Part shown: positions 6,768 to 14,072 of the stretch, in pieces
Layout of the letters: each line of letters starts with the position of its first letter
Position numbering within the stretch: the stretch's first letter is position 1
DNA from: Sphingomonas abietis
GTDB lineage: Bacteria; Pseudomonadota; Alphaproteobacteria; Sphingomonadales; Sphingomonadaceae
DNA: 64,000 nucleotides
Direction: 5' to 3'
Assembly: GCF_027625475.1 (NCBI RefSeq)
Contig: NZ_CP115174.1
Location: 1,550,001-1,614,000 of the forward strand
Notes under the pieces: generated by a model
Seen by the model: only the letters and a program-made list of their open reading frames with translations
Databases searched by the model: none
What the model was told of the DNA's origin: nothing
Made by a program: the position numbers and the translations under genes

Positions 6768-6793
6768 ACGCGAAATTACGAGAAACGTAATTA
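6765..6793 (+). promoter_or_regulatory. Rightward early promoter of the phage operon
   Basis: TTGACG (6765 to 6770), a 17-base spacer and TAATTA (6788 to 6793) form a good sigma-70-type promoter about 35 bases before the first gene of the rightward operon. Operators O3 and O4 overlap its -35 and spacer to -10, so a bound repressor would exclude RNA polymerase. Confidence 0.65.
6774..6792. promoter_or_regulatory. Probable repressor operator O4
   Basis: This is a perfect inverted repeat, AATTACG-N5-CGTAATT, identical in both halves to O1 with a different 5-base centre (AGAAA). It covers the spacer and the -10 element of the rightward promoter. Confidence 0.7.
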
Positions 6794-6828
6794 TATCCCA
6801 TCTGGCCATTACGGCCGATGGAGAACTC

Positions 6829-7206
6829 ATGGTGCTTCACCAGTCCATTCCGCCGGCGTATTTCGTCGGCGATGAGCCGGCGAAACAGGCCGTCAAAGAG
6901 ATGGCCAACCCGGTCGCCCGTTATGCGGAGATGACCCGGCGTCTTCACGAGGCATCGTTCGCGACGCCGATGGCGAAGGCGGCGCTCTATCGCGATGCGG
7001 TCGAGCTGCGCAGCCTGATCATCGCTCGGGCGCGCTCGGGCGGGATCGTGGATCACGAACTCGAAACCTTCTGGGAGGCGGCTCAGGTCGCCGCCCGCGC
7101 ACGGTTTGGCAAGGTTGATATCTACCCGCTGCCGTCGCGCGTCGATGTCGTGCCGTCTGCCGCTCCGAAAAAGCGGCGCAGTTTCATCGGTCGGGGGCGC
7201 GGCTGA
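6829..7206 (+). CDS. Hypothetical phage protein, first gene of the rightward operon
   Basis: This is a 125-residue protein with GGAG 5 to 6 bases before the ATG and the repressed promoter about 35 bases upstream. The sequence is helical in the middle (PVARYAEMTRRLHEASFATP then LRSLIIARARSGG) with a basic tail (KKRRSFIGRGRG). No family is recognised. As the first product of the early operon it may act in early lytic takeover, but this is position-based inference. It overlaps the next gene by one base (TGATG). Confidence 0.6.
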   Translation: MVLHQSIPPAYFVGDEPAKQAVKEMANPVARYAEMTRRLHEASFATPMAKAALYRDAVELRSLIIARARSGGIVDHELETFWEAAQVAARARFGKVDIYPLPSRVDVVPSAAPKKRRSFIGRGRG

Positions 7207-7502
7207 TGCGCACTATGCTTTACATCGGCGCGGGTTGCGCGGTGCTCGTGCTGGCGTTCATCGCCCTCCATCACCACGATACGTGGGGCTTCTTCTCTTA
7301 CGCTGGCCTCGCAATGCTGCTGACGTTCGCGCCGGCATTGTTCGATGCGCCGCATCTCGATGTGCCTGAGCCGAGCCCGCTCGATCCATGGCGCCCATTC
7401 TTCCCCAGCCTCGGCGACCCTTTGCCCCTCCCGGTCGCTACTTCCCACGACGGTGCTGTCGAGGCCGGCACCGTCGAAACCCTTTCGGAGCGTTCGCTGT
7501 GA
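7206..7502 (+). CDS. Small two-helix membrane protein
   Basis: The 98-residue protein has two hydrophobic segments (residues about 4 to 21 and 28 to 46) linked by HHHDTWG. A proline-rich, probably soluble C-terminal half follows. No family is recognised. It is coupled to both neighbours by start-stop overlap. Small membrane proteins at this place in phage early operons sometimes act in superinfection exclusion, but nothing in the sequence shows that here. Confidence 0.55.
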   Translation: MRTMLYIGAGCAVLVLAFIALHHHDTWGFFSYAGLAMLLTFAPALFDAPHLDVPEPSPLDPWRPFFPSLGDPLPLPVATSHDGAVEAGTVETLSERSL

Positions 7503-7726
7503 GCGGCCCGCCATTCTTCCTCGTTTGGTCGGATACGGGTCTGGCCCCGCGGTATCGCCACGATTCTCATGGATCGGCCCTGACTGAGGCGCGGCGCTTG
7601 GCGCGCGAGAATCCGGGCAAGCGTTTCTATGTGCTGGTACCGACCGATCGAGTGATGCGGTGTGACGTCGAGCACGATGCGTTCAGCCTCGCCGAGTTGG
7701 CGTTAGATCGGGATCTCCCTTTCTGA
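7499..7726 (+). CDS. Small hypothetical phage protein
   Basis: From a GTG start overlapping the previous stop (GTGA), the 75-residue product reads SGPPFFLVWSDTG, then a helix LTEARRLARENPGKRFYVL and an acidic end. It resembles small alpha/beta phage proteins with a sheet-helix-sheet layout but belongs to no family I can name. A longer upstream in-frame ATG would overlap the membrane protein gene over 100 bases and is not favoured. Confidence 0.55.
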   Translation: MSGPPFFLVWSDTGLAPRYRHDSHGSALTEARRLARENPGKRFYVLVPTDRVMRCDVEHDAFSLAELALDRDLPF

Positions 7727-8094
7727 TGTTCGCTCGCGCCGACATCCGACCGCGTCACCGCAACGCCGGCCGGCCGCCGGAGAAGTCGGCACGCGCCTAT
7801 CTGCAATGGCTTCGCGGCCGCGCGTGCTTGCTCGCGCCGACCGGCGAATGCGAGGGCAAGATCGAGGCGTGCCACTTCGATCCCTGGGGCGACAAAGGGG
7901 TAGGGACCAAGGTCTCCGACTTCGCGGCGCTGCCGATGTGCCGCCGTCACCATGAAATCCAGACCGACCGGCTGGGCTGGCCGCAGTTCCAAACCCGCTA
8001 CGGTTTTGAGGGGAGGGCCATGGTCACGCGCTACTGGCGCGCTTGGCCCGGCCGGGTCGCTTGGGAACGTGAGCATGGTGAGGTGAAGCCGTGA
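7726..8094 (+). CDS. HNH-type zinc-binding protein (DUF968-like)
   Basis: The 122-residue protein has the cysteine-histidine pattern of phage HNH or DUF968 proteins: CEGKIEACHFDPWG, then a glycine-lysine loop, then LPMCRRHHEIQ. The two cysteines of the first part and the C..HH of the second part would hold zinc, and the first histidine of CHF is the candidate catalytic residue. Such proteins act as nucleases or nickases in phage DNA processing or recombination. Its ATG overlaps the previous stop and its end overlaps the next GTG start. Confidence 0.75.
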   Translation: MFARADIRPRHRNAGRPPEKSARAYLQWLRGRACLLAPTGECEGKIEACHFDPWGDKGVGTKVSDFAALPMCRRHHEIQTDRLGWPQFQTRYGFEGRAMVTRYWRAWPGRVAWEREHGEVKP

Positions 8095-8735
8095 CGTTAA
8101 CGCAAGCTCAACTCAACGCGATGCCGCGCGTCACGCCGACGGGGCTGGCCGAGGCTGCCTATGGCGCGCGCGGCGGGAAGATGGCGATCGGGCGCGATGG
8201 TATTCCCGTCCCCGGCGACCGCGTCGCGTTCCGGCTGACCGTCGATGGCCCGCTGCTGACCCGGATCGGTTCCGCCGCGATCAGCCTCTATGCACGCAAG
8301 CATGTGTGCGACGATGACGTCGCCGCCGCCCGCCGCGCGCTGCTCGCCGACATGATCGAGCGGTATCCGGTCGACGAGATGCGCGTCCTCGAAAAGTGGG
8401 GCGAGGCGTGGTCCCGCGACGCCGTCTACATCACATTGCCGGCAAAACCGAACCTGCGCTTCGAGCTACCGGAGCCCGTCCTCGTGCCGCGCAGTCGCTC
8501 CTGCACCTATGCGCCGGACGGCGAGCGCAACAACCTGCCGCTGCCAGTCAGCACCGCCCATTTCTTCCACAGCGTCAATCATGTGGAGGAAGCTCGCAAG
8601 GCCGTGAAAAACCGGCTGCACGGCTGGGTCGCGGCGTTCAAGGGCAATGCCAAGCGCGCGCCGCGCTGGGGCGAGATCGCCGACGCGTGGCCGGTCATTG
8701 CCGACTGGTTGGCCGACCAGCGGAGGGCCTCCTGA
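8091..8735 (+). CDS. Hypothetical phage protein
   Basis: This is a 214-residue protein from a GTG start that overlaps the preceding stop. It contains ADMIERYPVDEMRVLEKWGE and a C-terminal helix-rich part (VEEARKAVKNRLHGWVAAF). No conserved motif is recognised. It sits between the HNH gene and a low-GC small gene in the coupled operon. Confidence 0.6.
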   Translation: MTLTQAQLNAMPRVTPTGLAEAAYGARGGKMAIGRDGIPVPGDRVAFRLTVDGPLLTRIGSAAISLYARKHVCDDDVAAARRALLADMIERYPVDEMRVLEKWGEAWSRDAVYITLPAKPNLRFELPEPVLVPRSRSCTYAPDGERNNLPLPVSTAHFFHSVNHVEEARKAVKNRLHGWVAAFKGNAKRAPRWGEIADAWPVIADWLADQRRAS

Positions 8736-9043
8736 TGGATGTCGATATGAAGATCAAATGGCGGATGATACCGCTATTTAGGTCTACTATCCCGTTCGAG
8801 CCAGTGGTCTGGACGTATGGTGACTGTTGCGCCGCCCTGAGTCGGTTTTGGGCGAATACGGTCCGCGATATCATCAAGTTCTTCTTTGTTTTGCGTGATC
8901 CATATGTCCCTTTCTGCATCGCTCAGAGACGGGCGGAGGCGGTCTGGTCGGCCAAGCGCTTTATCTATCGTCGTAGCGAGAACTTTTACGATGAAGGCGC
9001 TCGCGCCGTTGCCGACCAAGTAAAATCTATCTGCCATGACTGA
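8735..9043 (+). CDS. Small low-GC phage protein (competes with an antisense frame)
   Basis: The 102-residue product is unusually rich in tryptophan, phenylalanine and cysteine and has no family I recognise. It fits the operon exactly: its ATG overlaps the previous stop, GGAGG lies 9 bases upstream, and its end overlaps the next gene by 8 bases. The region has lower GC and weaker GC3 bias than its neighbours, which suggests separate acquisition. An antisense frame in the same codon phase (8774 to 9037) reads more like a soluble protein, so the call is uncertain. Confidence 0.48.
   Translation: MDVDMKIKWRMIPLFRSTIPFEPVVWTYGDCCAALSRFWANTVRDIIKFFFVLRDPYVPFCIAQRRAEAVWSAKRFIYRRSENFYDEGARAVADQVKSICHD
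8774..9037 (-). CDS. Alternative antisense small protein
   Basis: The 87-residue frame starts at an ATG opposite the start of the ASCH gene. Its composition is that of a soluble protein (ADRFYLVGNGASAF, then LSDAERDIWITQNKEELDD). It has no convincing ribosome site and lies entirely antisense to the operon gene at 8735 to 9043, sharing codon boundaries. It is listed because it reads better than a typical shadow frame. Only one of the two is likely to be real. Confidence 0.28.
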   Translation of the reverse strand: MADRFYLVGNGASAFIVKVLATTIDKALGRPDRLRPSLSDAERDIWITQNKEELDDIADRIRPKPTQGGATVTIRPDHWLERDSRPK

Positions 9044-9734
9044 TCGTCCCATCATCTTCTCGGGACCGATGGTGCGCGCCCTGCTGGAAGGACGCAAGAC
9101 ACAGACGCGGCGGTTGCTCAAGCCGCAGCCCGAAACCTTCATAGTCGATGGCGCGGAGTGCAAAGTCGAGGCTGTGCATGTGCAAGGGGATGCGGTTCCG
9201 CGTGTCGCTACCGGCTTGTGCCTCACATCGCAGAAGGAGCCTTACGCCAAAGGTGATCGCCTCTATGTCCGCGAGCATTGGAAGGCTCGCGCTCGCATGG
9301 ACGATTATGCGCCGCGGCAACTCACCATGGACCCTAGCCGGGTGGCCTATCTCGCCGATGGTGAGCCGAGAGGTTGTCCGCTTGGCGAGTGGAGTTGGGG
9401 CAGGCATCGCCAGGGCATGCATATGCCGCGCTGGGCCTCGCGCCTCACGCTGACCGTCACCGATGTCCGGATCGAGCGCCTGACCGCGATCAGCGAAGCG
9501 GATGCGATCGCCGAGGGGATCGAGAAATACGGCTACGGCTCGCTATGGGGGTGGGTCGATTACCTCGAGACGAACCCGAATATGACGCGGTGCCATGGCG
9601 ATCCGCGCAAGAGCTTCGCGTCGCTGTGGGAATCGCTCCACGGTCCTGGCTCTTGGGATGAAGATCCCCTCGTCGTCGCACTGACCTTCCGCGTCGAGCG
9701 CGAGAATATCGATCGACTGGGGACGGGCGCATGA
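9036..9734 (+). CDS. ASCH/PUA-like domain phage protein
   Basis: This is a 232-residue protein of the phage ASCH family. Its diagnostic segments are PIIFSGPMVRALLEGRKTQT followed by RRLLKPQP, then GDRLYVREHWKA, MPRWASRLTLTVTDVRIERL, and the late W..LHGPGSW element. The fold resembles RNA- or modified-nucleotide-binding ASCH and PUA domains. Phage members are common in early regions, but their role is not settled. The start overlaps the preceding gene by 8 bases and the end overlaps the next by 4. Confidence 0.8.
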   Translation: MTDRPIIFSGPMVRALLEGRKTQTRRLLKPQPETFIVDGAECKVEAVHVQGDAVPRVATGLCLTSQKEPYAKGDRLYVREHWKARARMDDYAPRQLTMDPSRVAYLADGEPRGCPLGEWSWGRHRQGMHMPRWASRLTLTVTDVRIERLTAISEADAIAEGIEKYGYGSLWGWVDYLETNPNMTRCHGDPRKSFASLWESLHGPGSWDEDPLVVALTFRVERENIDRLGTGA

Positions 9735-9910
9735 GGTGCGTCGATTGTCCCCACGATCGCCATCCGCAGGGTCTTCTTCCCCGCCGCGCGCGCTGCTGTG
9801 CCGAGGAGGGCGCGATCGAGGTCCATTATCGCCGGCTCGTCGAACCGGCCGACGTCGCGCACCTGCCGCGCCAGCAGCGCCGCCGCATGCTCAGGAAGGG
9901 ACGGCCATGA
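9731..9910 (+). CDS. Small cysteine-containing basic protein
   Basis: This 59-residue frame bridges the ASCH gene and the PAPS-reductase-like gene with ATGA-type overlaps at both ends. It has a CVDCP pair and a later CC pair in an arginine-rich context and may be a small zinc-binding nucleic-acid protein. The frame fills a gap that would otherwise interrupt a fully coupled operon. No family is recognised. Confidence 0.5.
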   Translation: MRCVDCPHDRHPQGLLPRRARCCAEEGAIEVHYRRLVEPADVAHLPRQQRRRMLRKGRP

Positions 9911-10353
9911 TCTCCTTTGGCACGCTCTTCGAGCCAGCGCGCACGCTCTATCAGGTGGCGACGGATGCCACGATCGAGGCGGCCATAGCAGATGGCGCTT
10001 GGTTCGTGTTCAACCTGTCAGGCGGGAAGGATTCCGGCGCTCTCGCTTGGGCGGGCATGGATCATCTCGATCGCGCGGGACATCCGCGAGAACGGCGCCT
10101 CGCTATCCACGCGGATCTTGGCCGTGCCGAATGGCAGTCCACGCCTGCGACCGTCGAGCGGACCGCTTCCCGCCTAGGCCTGGCCTTGGATGTCGTCAGG
10201 CGCTCTGCCGGCGATATGGTCGCCCGTTGGGAGCAGAGGTTCGCGAACGGCCTTGCGCGCTACGAGGCGCTCTCGACGTATATGCGGGCGAACACGGCGG
10301 CCGGATGCTCGCCGCTTGGGGGAATGACGGGAACGACCGAGCCCAGTTCCTGA
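9907..10353 (+). pseudogene. Truncated PAPS-reductase-like (PP-loop) protein
   Basis: The 148-residue frame has the PP-loop of adenylyl-pyrophosphatases (FNLSGGKDSGA) followed by IHADLGRAEW, the usual aspartate-containing strand of phage PAPS-reductase-like proteins. It then has the helix ending ARWEQRFANGLARYEALSTY. Full-length phage relatives continue with a cysteine- and lysine-containing segment (W-S-S followed by C-T-S) and reach over 200 residues. Here the frame changes character at about residue 125 and stops. The following DNA encodes the tail of a different family in another frame, so a deletion probably joined the two genes. The nucleotide-binding half remains, but full activity is unlikely. 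Confidence 0.6.
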
Positions 10354-10493
10354 TCGAGCACATCCGCATCCGTGGCGTCGAGCTCGTGTGCCTCGGCACC
10401 ACTCAGAGCGGCGCCCCGAAGCATCCTATGTCGCGGGGGCAGCACCGCATCCCGCGCGACCAGCAACCCATCATCTGGAGGAAAGCCTCGTGA
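10305..10493 (+). pseudogene. Remnant of a DUF1643 gene, C-terminal part
   Basis: The frame reads MLAAWGNDG, then a helix, then LVCLGTTQSGAPKHPM near the end. The A-A-W-G element and the C-L-G-x-T-x-x-G-x-P-K-H-P ending are the C-terminal signature of DUF1643 proteins, which are normally near 160 residues. The N-terminal half of that family is missing. The 62-codon remnant overlaps the end of the truncated PAPS-reductase-like gene in a different frame and is coupled to the next gene by GTGA, so it may still be translated. Confidence 0.55.
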
Positions 10494-11932
10494 TCGTCAC
10501 CACCATAAAGGGCTTCACCAACGTCCTCGGCCAGCCCGAGAACTGGAACATTGCCAAGAACGGGACCGTCGGCGGTTTGCCGGTGCGCATCGAGGCGCAC
10601 GGCGATACCATCAGCTGCACCTCAGCGTGGAAACCGTCACCTGACGAACTGGCGGCGCTGCTCGCCGGCAGCAACATCAACCTGCGCGTGATCGGCGGGC
10701 AGCCGCCCGTGTCGATCTTCATCGATGGCGTCGAGGAGGATCTGCAGTTCTCTCCGCCTGGCCCGGAAGACCGCCGGACGCTGCTGATGATGAAAGCGCT
10801 CCGTCTCTGCGGCGCGCAATTCCAGAACTATGCCGATCAGCATGCGGCGAAGCGGACCGCCGAGGGGGACGCGAAGGCGGCGACGAATCGGGAATATGCC
10901 AAGCTGTGCGGCGATGTTCTGCAAGGCTTAGGCCCCGCAGCGGACGGCTATGCGGACGCATTCTATGATCTTGCCAAAATGATGGGAATCGGAGCGAGGG
11001 CCAATTCTCCGGCTACGATCTGGGAGACCGAAATGCGGCCGAAACTGGCCGCGCTCCTCGGTCCCGCTTCAGTCGTTGGTGGCGTTGATCGGGTTGGCCT
11101 CGTCAATCAAGACTTGGATAGCGGCAATAGCGGTGCCGTCTTCGACTTTGAAAAGGGCGCCGCAAGAGCACCCGGCAGCACGGTAAAGCCGGATCTGCCG
11201 ATAGGGCACATTGATGATCTCGCCGCACGCGGGACAGACGACCTGAGCCAAGATGTCGTCGAGATCGGTGCCAGCCATGGCACGGTGATACCGTATGGCA
11301 TTGAGTCGTGCCATCCGGAGTCGACCGAAAGGACTTTTCAGACCCGGGTCGGCCCATGGCTTCTCGAATGCTTCGGGGAGATGATCGCCGGCGATCGCGA
11401 GGAGCGGAACCACCGCTTCCTCGAAGAGGCGCTGGAGCTGGTGCAGGCGTGCGGCTGCACGGCCAGCGAAGCGCACCAGCTGGTCGATTACGTGTTCGAC
11501 CGGCTGGTCGGCGATCCGGCGCAGGAAGTTGGTGGCGTCATGGTGACGCTCGCGGCGCTCTGCCTTGCCAACGGCCTCGACATGCATCGGGCTGGCGAGA
11601 TCGAACTGGCCCGCATCTGGGCGAAGGTCGATGCGATCAGGGCGAAGCAGGCCGCCAAGCCGAGGCACTCGCCGCTCCCGGAGAAGGCCGCACGACCTGA
11701 AGATGACGCTCTGATCCCCCATCTGCCGGAGCACCTCTCCGCCGAGAGGCGTTGCGGTATCCAGCGGTCAGCGTGGCTCACCGGGTGGTTCGTCCCTTGG
11801 TCGCCGCGCAACGACAATGAAAATGCCGAGGGGCCGTGGTCCCATTGGGTGGATCTGGCCCACAAGATCATCGAGGCAGACAAAGCAGCGATCGCGGCGC
11901 TTGTCAGCACAAAGACGGGGAGCGTGGCATGA
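10490..11932 (+). CDS. Fused phage ORF ending in a MazG-like NTP pyrophosphohydrolase domain
   Basis: From a GTG coupled to the previous stop, one open frame of 480 codons joins three unlike parts. Residues 1 to about 195 are a phage protein of unknown role (TTIKGFTNVLGQPENWNIAK). Residues about 196 to 280 read as low-quality sequence and are antisense to a small zinc-ribbon frame. Residues about 285 to 400 are a MazG-like domain, with RNHRFLEEALELVQACG carrying the E-E-x-x-E metal-binding helix and QEVGGVMVTLAALC the second helix. MazG-like enzymes hydrolyse nucleoside triphosphates and in phages shape nucleotide pools. The MazG part may have its own GTG start at 11285. Whether one long or two shorter proteins are made cannot be settled here. 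Confidence 0.6.
   Translation: MIVTTIKGFTNVLGQPENWNIAKNGTVGGLPVRIEAHGDTISCTSAWKPSPDELAALLAGSNINLRVIGGQPPVSIFIDGVEEDLQFSPPGPEDRRTLLMMKALRLCGAQFQNYADQHAAKRTAEGDAKAATNREYAKLCGDVLQGLGPAADGYADAFYDLAKMMGIGARANSPATIWETEMRPKLAALLGPASVVGGVDRVGLVNQDLDSGNSGAVFDFEKGAARAPGSTVKPDLPIGHIDDLAARGTDDLSQDVVEIGASHGTVIPYGIESCHPESTERTFQTRVGPWLLECFGEMIAGDREERNHRFLEEALELVQACGCTASEAHQLVDYVFDRLVGDPAQEVGGVMVTLAALCLANGLDMHRAGEIELARIWAKVDAIRAKQAAKPRHSPLPEKAARPEDDALIPHLPEHLSAERRCGIQRSAWLTGWFVPWSPRNDNENAEGPWSHWVDLAHKIIEADKAAIAALVSTKTGSVA
11069..11278 (-). CDS. Small zinc-ribbon protein in antisense to the fused ORF
   Basis: The 69-residue leftward frame has two cysteine pairs, VVCPACGEI and AGCSCGAL, separated by about 16 residues, which is a standard zinc-ribbon arrangement, and an acidic C-terminal helix. 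Its sequence is far more protein-like than the sense translation of the same DNA, which is rich in G, D and S. It has no strong ribosome site. It may be a small inserted cassette or a remnant. Confidence 0.4.
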   Translation of the reverse strand: MAGTDLDDILAQVVCPACGEIINVPYRQIRLYRAAGCSCGALFKVEDGTAIAAIQVLIDEANPINATND

Positions 11933-12540
11933 TCGACGCCGCTCTTCATCAGCGCGCCGTCGATGCGCTCCTTGCGTTGCCCGCGATAAAAGCCGGGGAC
12001 ACGGAACAAGACAGTGCAGCGCTATGTGCGAGCACGGTGCTCGGGGTCGCGGCTCCGGAAATTTCACGGCTGAAGATGGAGCTTGAGAAGGCGGAACGCG
12101 ACGCGAAGAGCGCCAATGCTGACGCCGACATGTACGCGCGCGCCTGGCAGCGCGAGCTGGGCGGCACTTTCGTAACCAAGCGCCACCACATCGACGCCAT
12201 CGTGCTCACGACGCAGCGCATCGTGAAAGCGTACAAGGATGCGGTTGCTCGCGGCCTGATCGACGACGTATTCCGTACACCACGGCGCCCTGGCACCAGA
12301 GTTATGGTTGCCGACGACATCGGGATGGGCACGAAGGATATCGCAGCCCGCGCCGCGGCCGCCGCCATCTTCGTTGATCTCCGTGACCGGAAGCTCCTGA
12401 GCTATCTCTTCGCAGAGGATCCGGAGAACGTCGGCGCATACGGCTACGTGGAGCGGGCGCTCGAGGCGTCCACCCAGCGCGATATCGAGAACTCATGGGC
12501 GGACATCATCCGGCAGAGCCTCGGAAGGCTTCCAGAATGA
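11929..12540 (+). CDS. Hypothetical phage protein, helical
   Basis: This is a 203-residue protein with an ATG overlapping the previous stop. Residues about 45 to 70 (SRLKMELEKAERDAKSANAD) should form a coiled coil. The remainder is helical and contains a TPRRPGTRVMVADDIGMG segment. No family is recognised. A 24-base gap follows before the probable excisionase gene. Confidence 0.58.
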   Translation: MIDAALHQRAVDALLALPAIKAGDTEQDSAALCASTVLGVAAPEISRLKMELEKAERDAKSANADADMYARAWQRELGGTFVTKRHHIDAIVLTTQRIVKAYKDAVARGLIDDVFRTPRRPGTRVMVADDIGMGTKDIAARAAAAAIFVDLRDRKLLSYLFAEDPENVGAYGYVERALEASTQRDIENSWADIIRQSLGRLPE

Positions 12541-12564
12541 TCGGAGCATTTGAAAGGGCATTTT

Positions 12565-12807
12565 ATGGGCGCGGCTGAAAAACGGGACGCGTCCATGCCA
12601 TTCTGGCCAGAAGCGATGGGCCGGAAAATGGCGCTATCCTATACCCAGGTGTCCGAAGGGCAGATGGACGAATGGGAGGCGAGCGGCACGGTCCGCTTTT
12701 TCCGGGGTGGCCGCAACGGCCAGCGCTTGGCGCTGCGCGAGGAGTTGAAGAAGGCCGTGGAGGCCCTGCGCGGGTCGGCCAGCGCCGCGGATGATTGGTT
12801 CGACTGA
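12565..12807 (+). CDS. Probable excisionase / small DNA-binding protein
   Basis: The 80-residue protein begins MGAAEKRDASMPFWPEAMGR. An AGGG motif precedes the ATG, which is preferred to the TTG at 12550. The middle segment (ALSYTQVSEGQMDEWEASG then VRFFRGGRNGQRLALREELK) resembles winged-helix excisionases. It lies directly before the integrase with a TGATG overlap, the usual place for xis. Function is inferred from position and size. Confidence 0.5.
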   Translation: MGAAEKRDASMPFWPEAMGRKMALSYTQVSEGQMDEWEASGTVRFFRGGRNGQRLALREELKKAVEALRGSASAADDWFD

Positions 12808-14072
12808 TGGGCCGCGCGCTCAACGACAGGATGCCTGCCTACACGCGCAAGAAGCGCCTGAGCGGCAACGTCTACGCCTATTACTGGGAACTGCCTCACT
12901 GGGCGAAGCCGACCAAGGATGCGGCTACTGGGAAGATGGTGCCGGCGACGCGCCACGATCGGCAGTGCCCGGTCGCGTCGGAGCCCCTCGGGAGTGATAA
13001 GGGGATAGCCTACCAGAAGGCCGAGGCCCTCAACGCGACGCTGACGGAGTGGCGCACCGCGGATCCGGCGAAAGGCCTCGCGGTCGGCACGGTCGCGTGG
13101 CTGTTCGACTGGTACCGGAAACAGGAGCGCTTCACGTCCAAGGCGGCGAAAACTCGAAAGGACTATCGCAAGCTCATGGACATGCTCGTCCAGCTGGAAA
13201 CGAAGAAGGGCGCGCCGCACTTCGGCACGCGTCGCGCCAGCGACGTCGACGGGCCCGTCGCCGACAAAATCTACAAGGTCCTCAAGCCACGTGGCGTTCG
13301 GCAGGCGAGCTACGCGATGCAGGTTTGCCGGCTTGTCTGGTCATGGGCGCTACGGCACCACCGCGTCACCGGCGTGAAGGAGAATCCGTTTCTCGGCATG
13401 GGCCTCGTCAGCAAGGCCAAGAAGGGCAACCGGGGCACGACACGGGCTGAGTATGACCTCTATCGGGCTACAGCGCGCGCGATGGGCTTCCAGTCCATGG
13501 CCACCGCCGCGGCCCTCGCCTTTGAAGGATGCCAGCGGACATGGGACGCATTCGGCTACGAGGATCCTGATGGCGTGAAGCAGCGCGGGTTCCTCTGGGA
13601 GGATTACACGGATGAGACGATCAGCCTCGTTCAGTCGAAGACCGGCACGCGCGTGACGCTTCCGCTTGCGATCAAGGGCGCCGACGGCGAACGGCTGTCG
13701 CTCTATCCGGACCTCGAGGAGGAGATCGCGCGCTCGCGGGAGATGCAACGCGATGGCGTAGACGTGATCGTGGTGGAGGAGCGTAGCGGCGAGAAGTACA
13801 AGGAGCGGCGCATGTCGAGCGTCCATCGCCAGATCTGCGAGAAGGCGGGGCTGCCGAAGGAGATGACCTTCACCGGCTTCCGGCATGGCGGCATCACGGA
13901 GGTGGGATCGGTCACGGCGGATGTTCGCCCGATCTCCGGGCATGCCACGCTCGACGTCACCCGAATTTACAATAAGGTCACCGAAGACAAGGCGCGTGAG
14001 ATTGCGAGCGCCCGTCGAGCGCACGTTCTGTTGATCGCGGGCACCACCGAACCCGATGGAGAATCCGAATGA
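12807..14072 (+). CDS. Tyrosine recombinase / phage integrase
   Basis: This is a 421-residue integrase with an N-terminal arm-binding and core-binding part and a C-terminal catalytic part. The visible catalytic elements are an arginine in EGCQRTWDAF, a beta-hairpin lysine in VQSKTGTRV, TGFRHGG, then SGHATLD and the tyrosine of TRIYNK. The usual histidine of the H-x-x-R box is a threonine, as in some family members. The ATG at 12807, overlapping the previous stop, is preferred to one 12 bases upstream. Together with the tRNA-Lys 3' end about 1 kb downstream, it identifies the element as tRNA-integrating. Confidence 0.85.
   Translation: MGRALNDRMPAYTRKKRLSGNVYAYYWELPHWAKPTKDAATGKMVPATRHDRQCPVASEPLGSDKGIAYQKAEALNATLTEWRTADPAKGLAVGTVAWLFDWYRKQERFTSKAAKTRKDYRKLMDMLVQLETKKGAPHFGTRRASDVDGPVADKIYKVLKPRGVRQASYAMQVCRLVWSWALRHHRVTGVKENPFLGMGLVSKAKKGNRGTTRAEYDLYRATARAMGFQSMATAAALAFEGCQRTWDAFGYEDPDGVKQRGFLWEDYTDETISLVQSKTGTRVTLPLAIKGADGERLSLYPDLEEEIARSREMQRDGVDVIVVEERSGEKYKERRMSSVHRQICEKAGLPKEMTFTGFRHGGITEVGSVTADVRPISGHATLDVTRIYNKVTEDKAREIASARRAHVLLIAGTTEPDGESE

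Noticed and set aside
10388..10489. N-terminal extension of the fused MazG-like ORF
   Set aside because: The segment is an arginine- and proline-rich shadow of the DUF1643 remnant; the GTG at 10490 is coupled to the previous stop.
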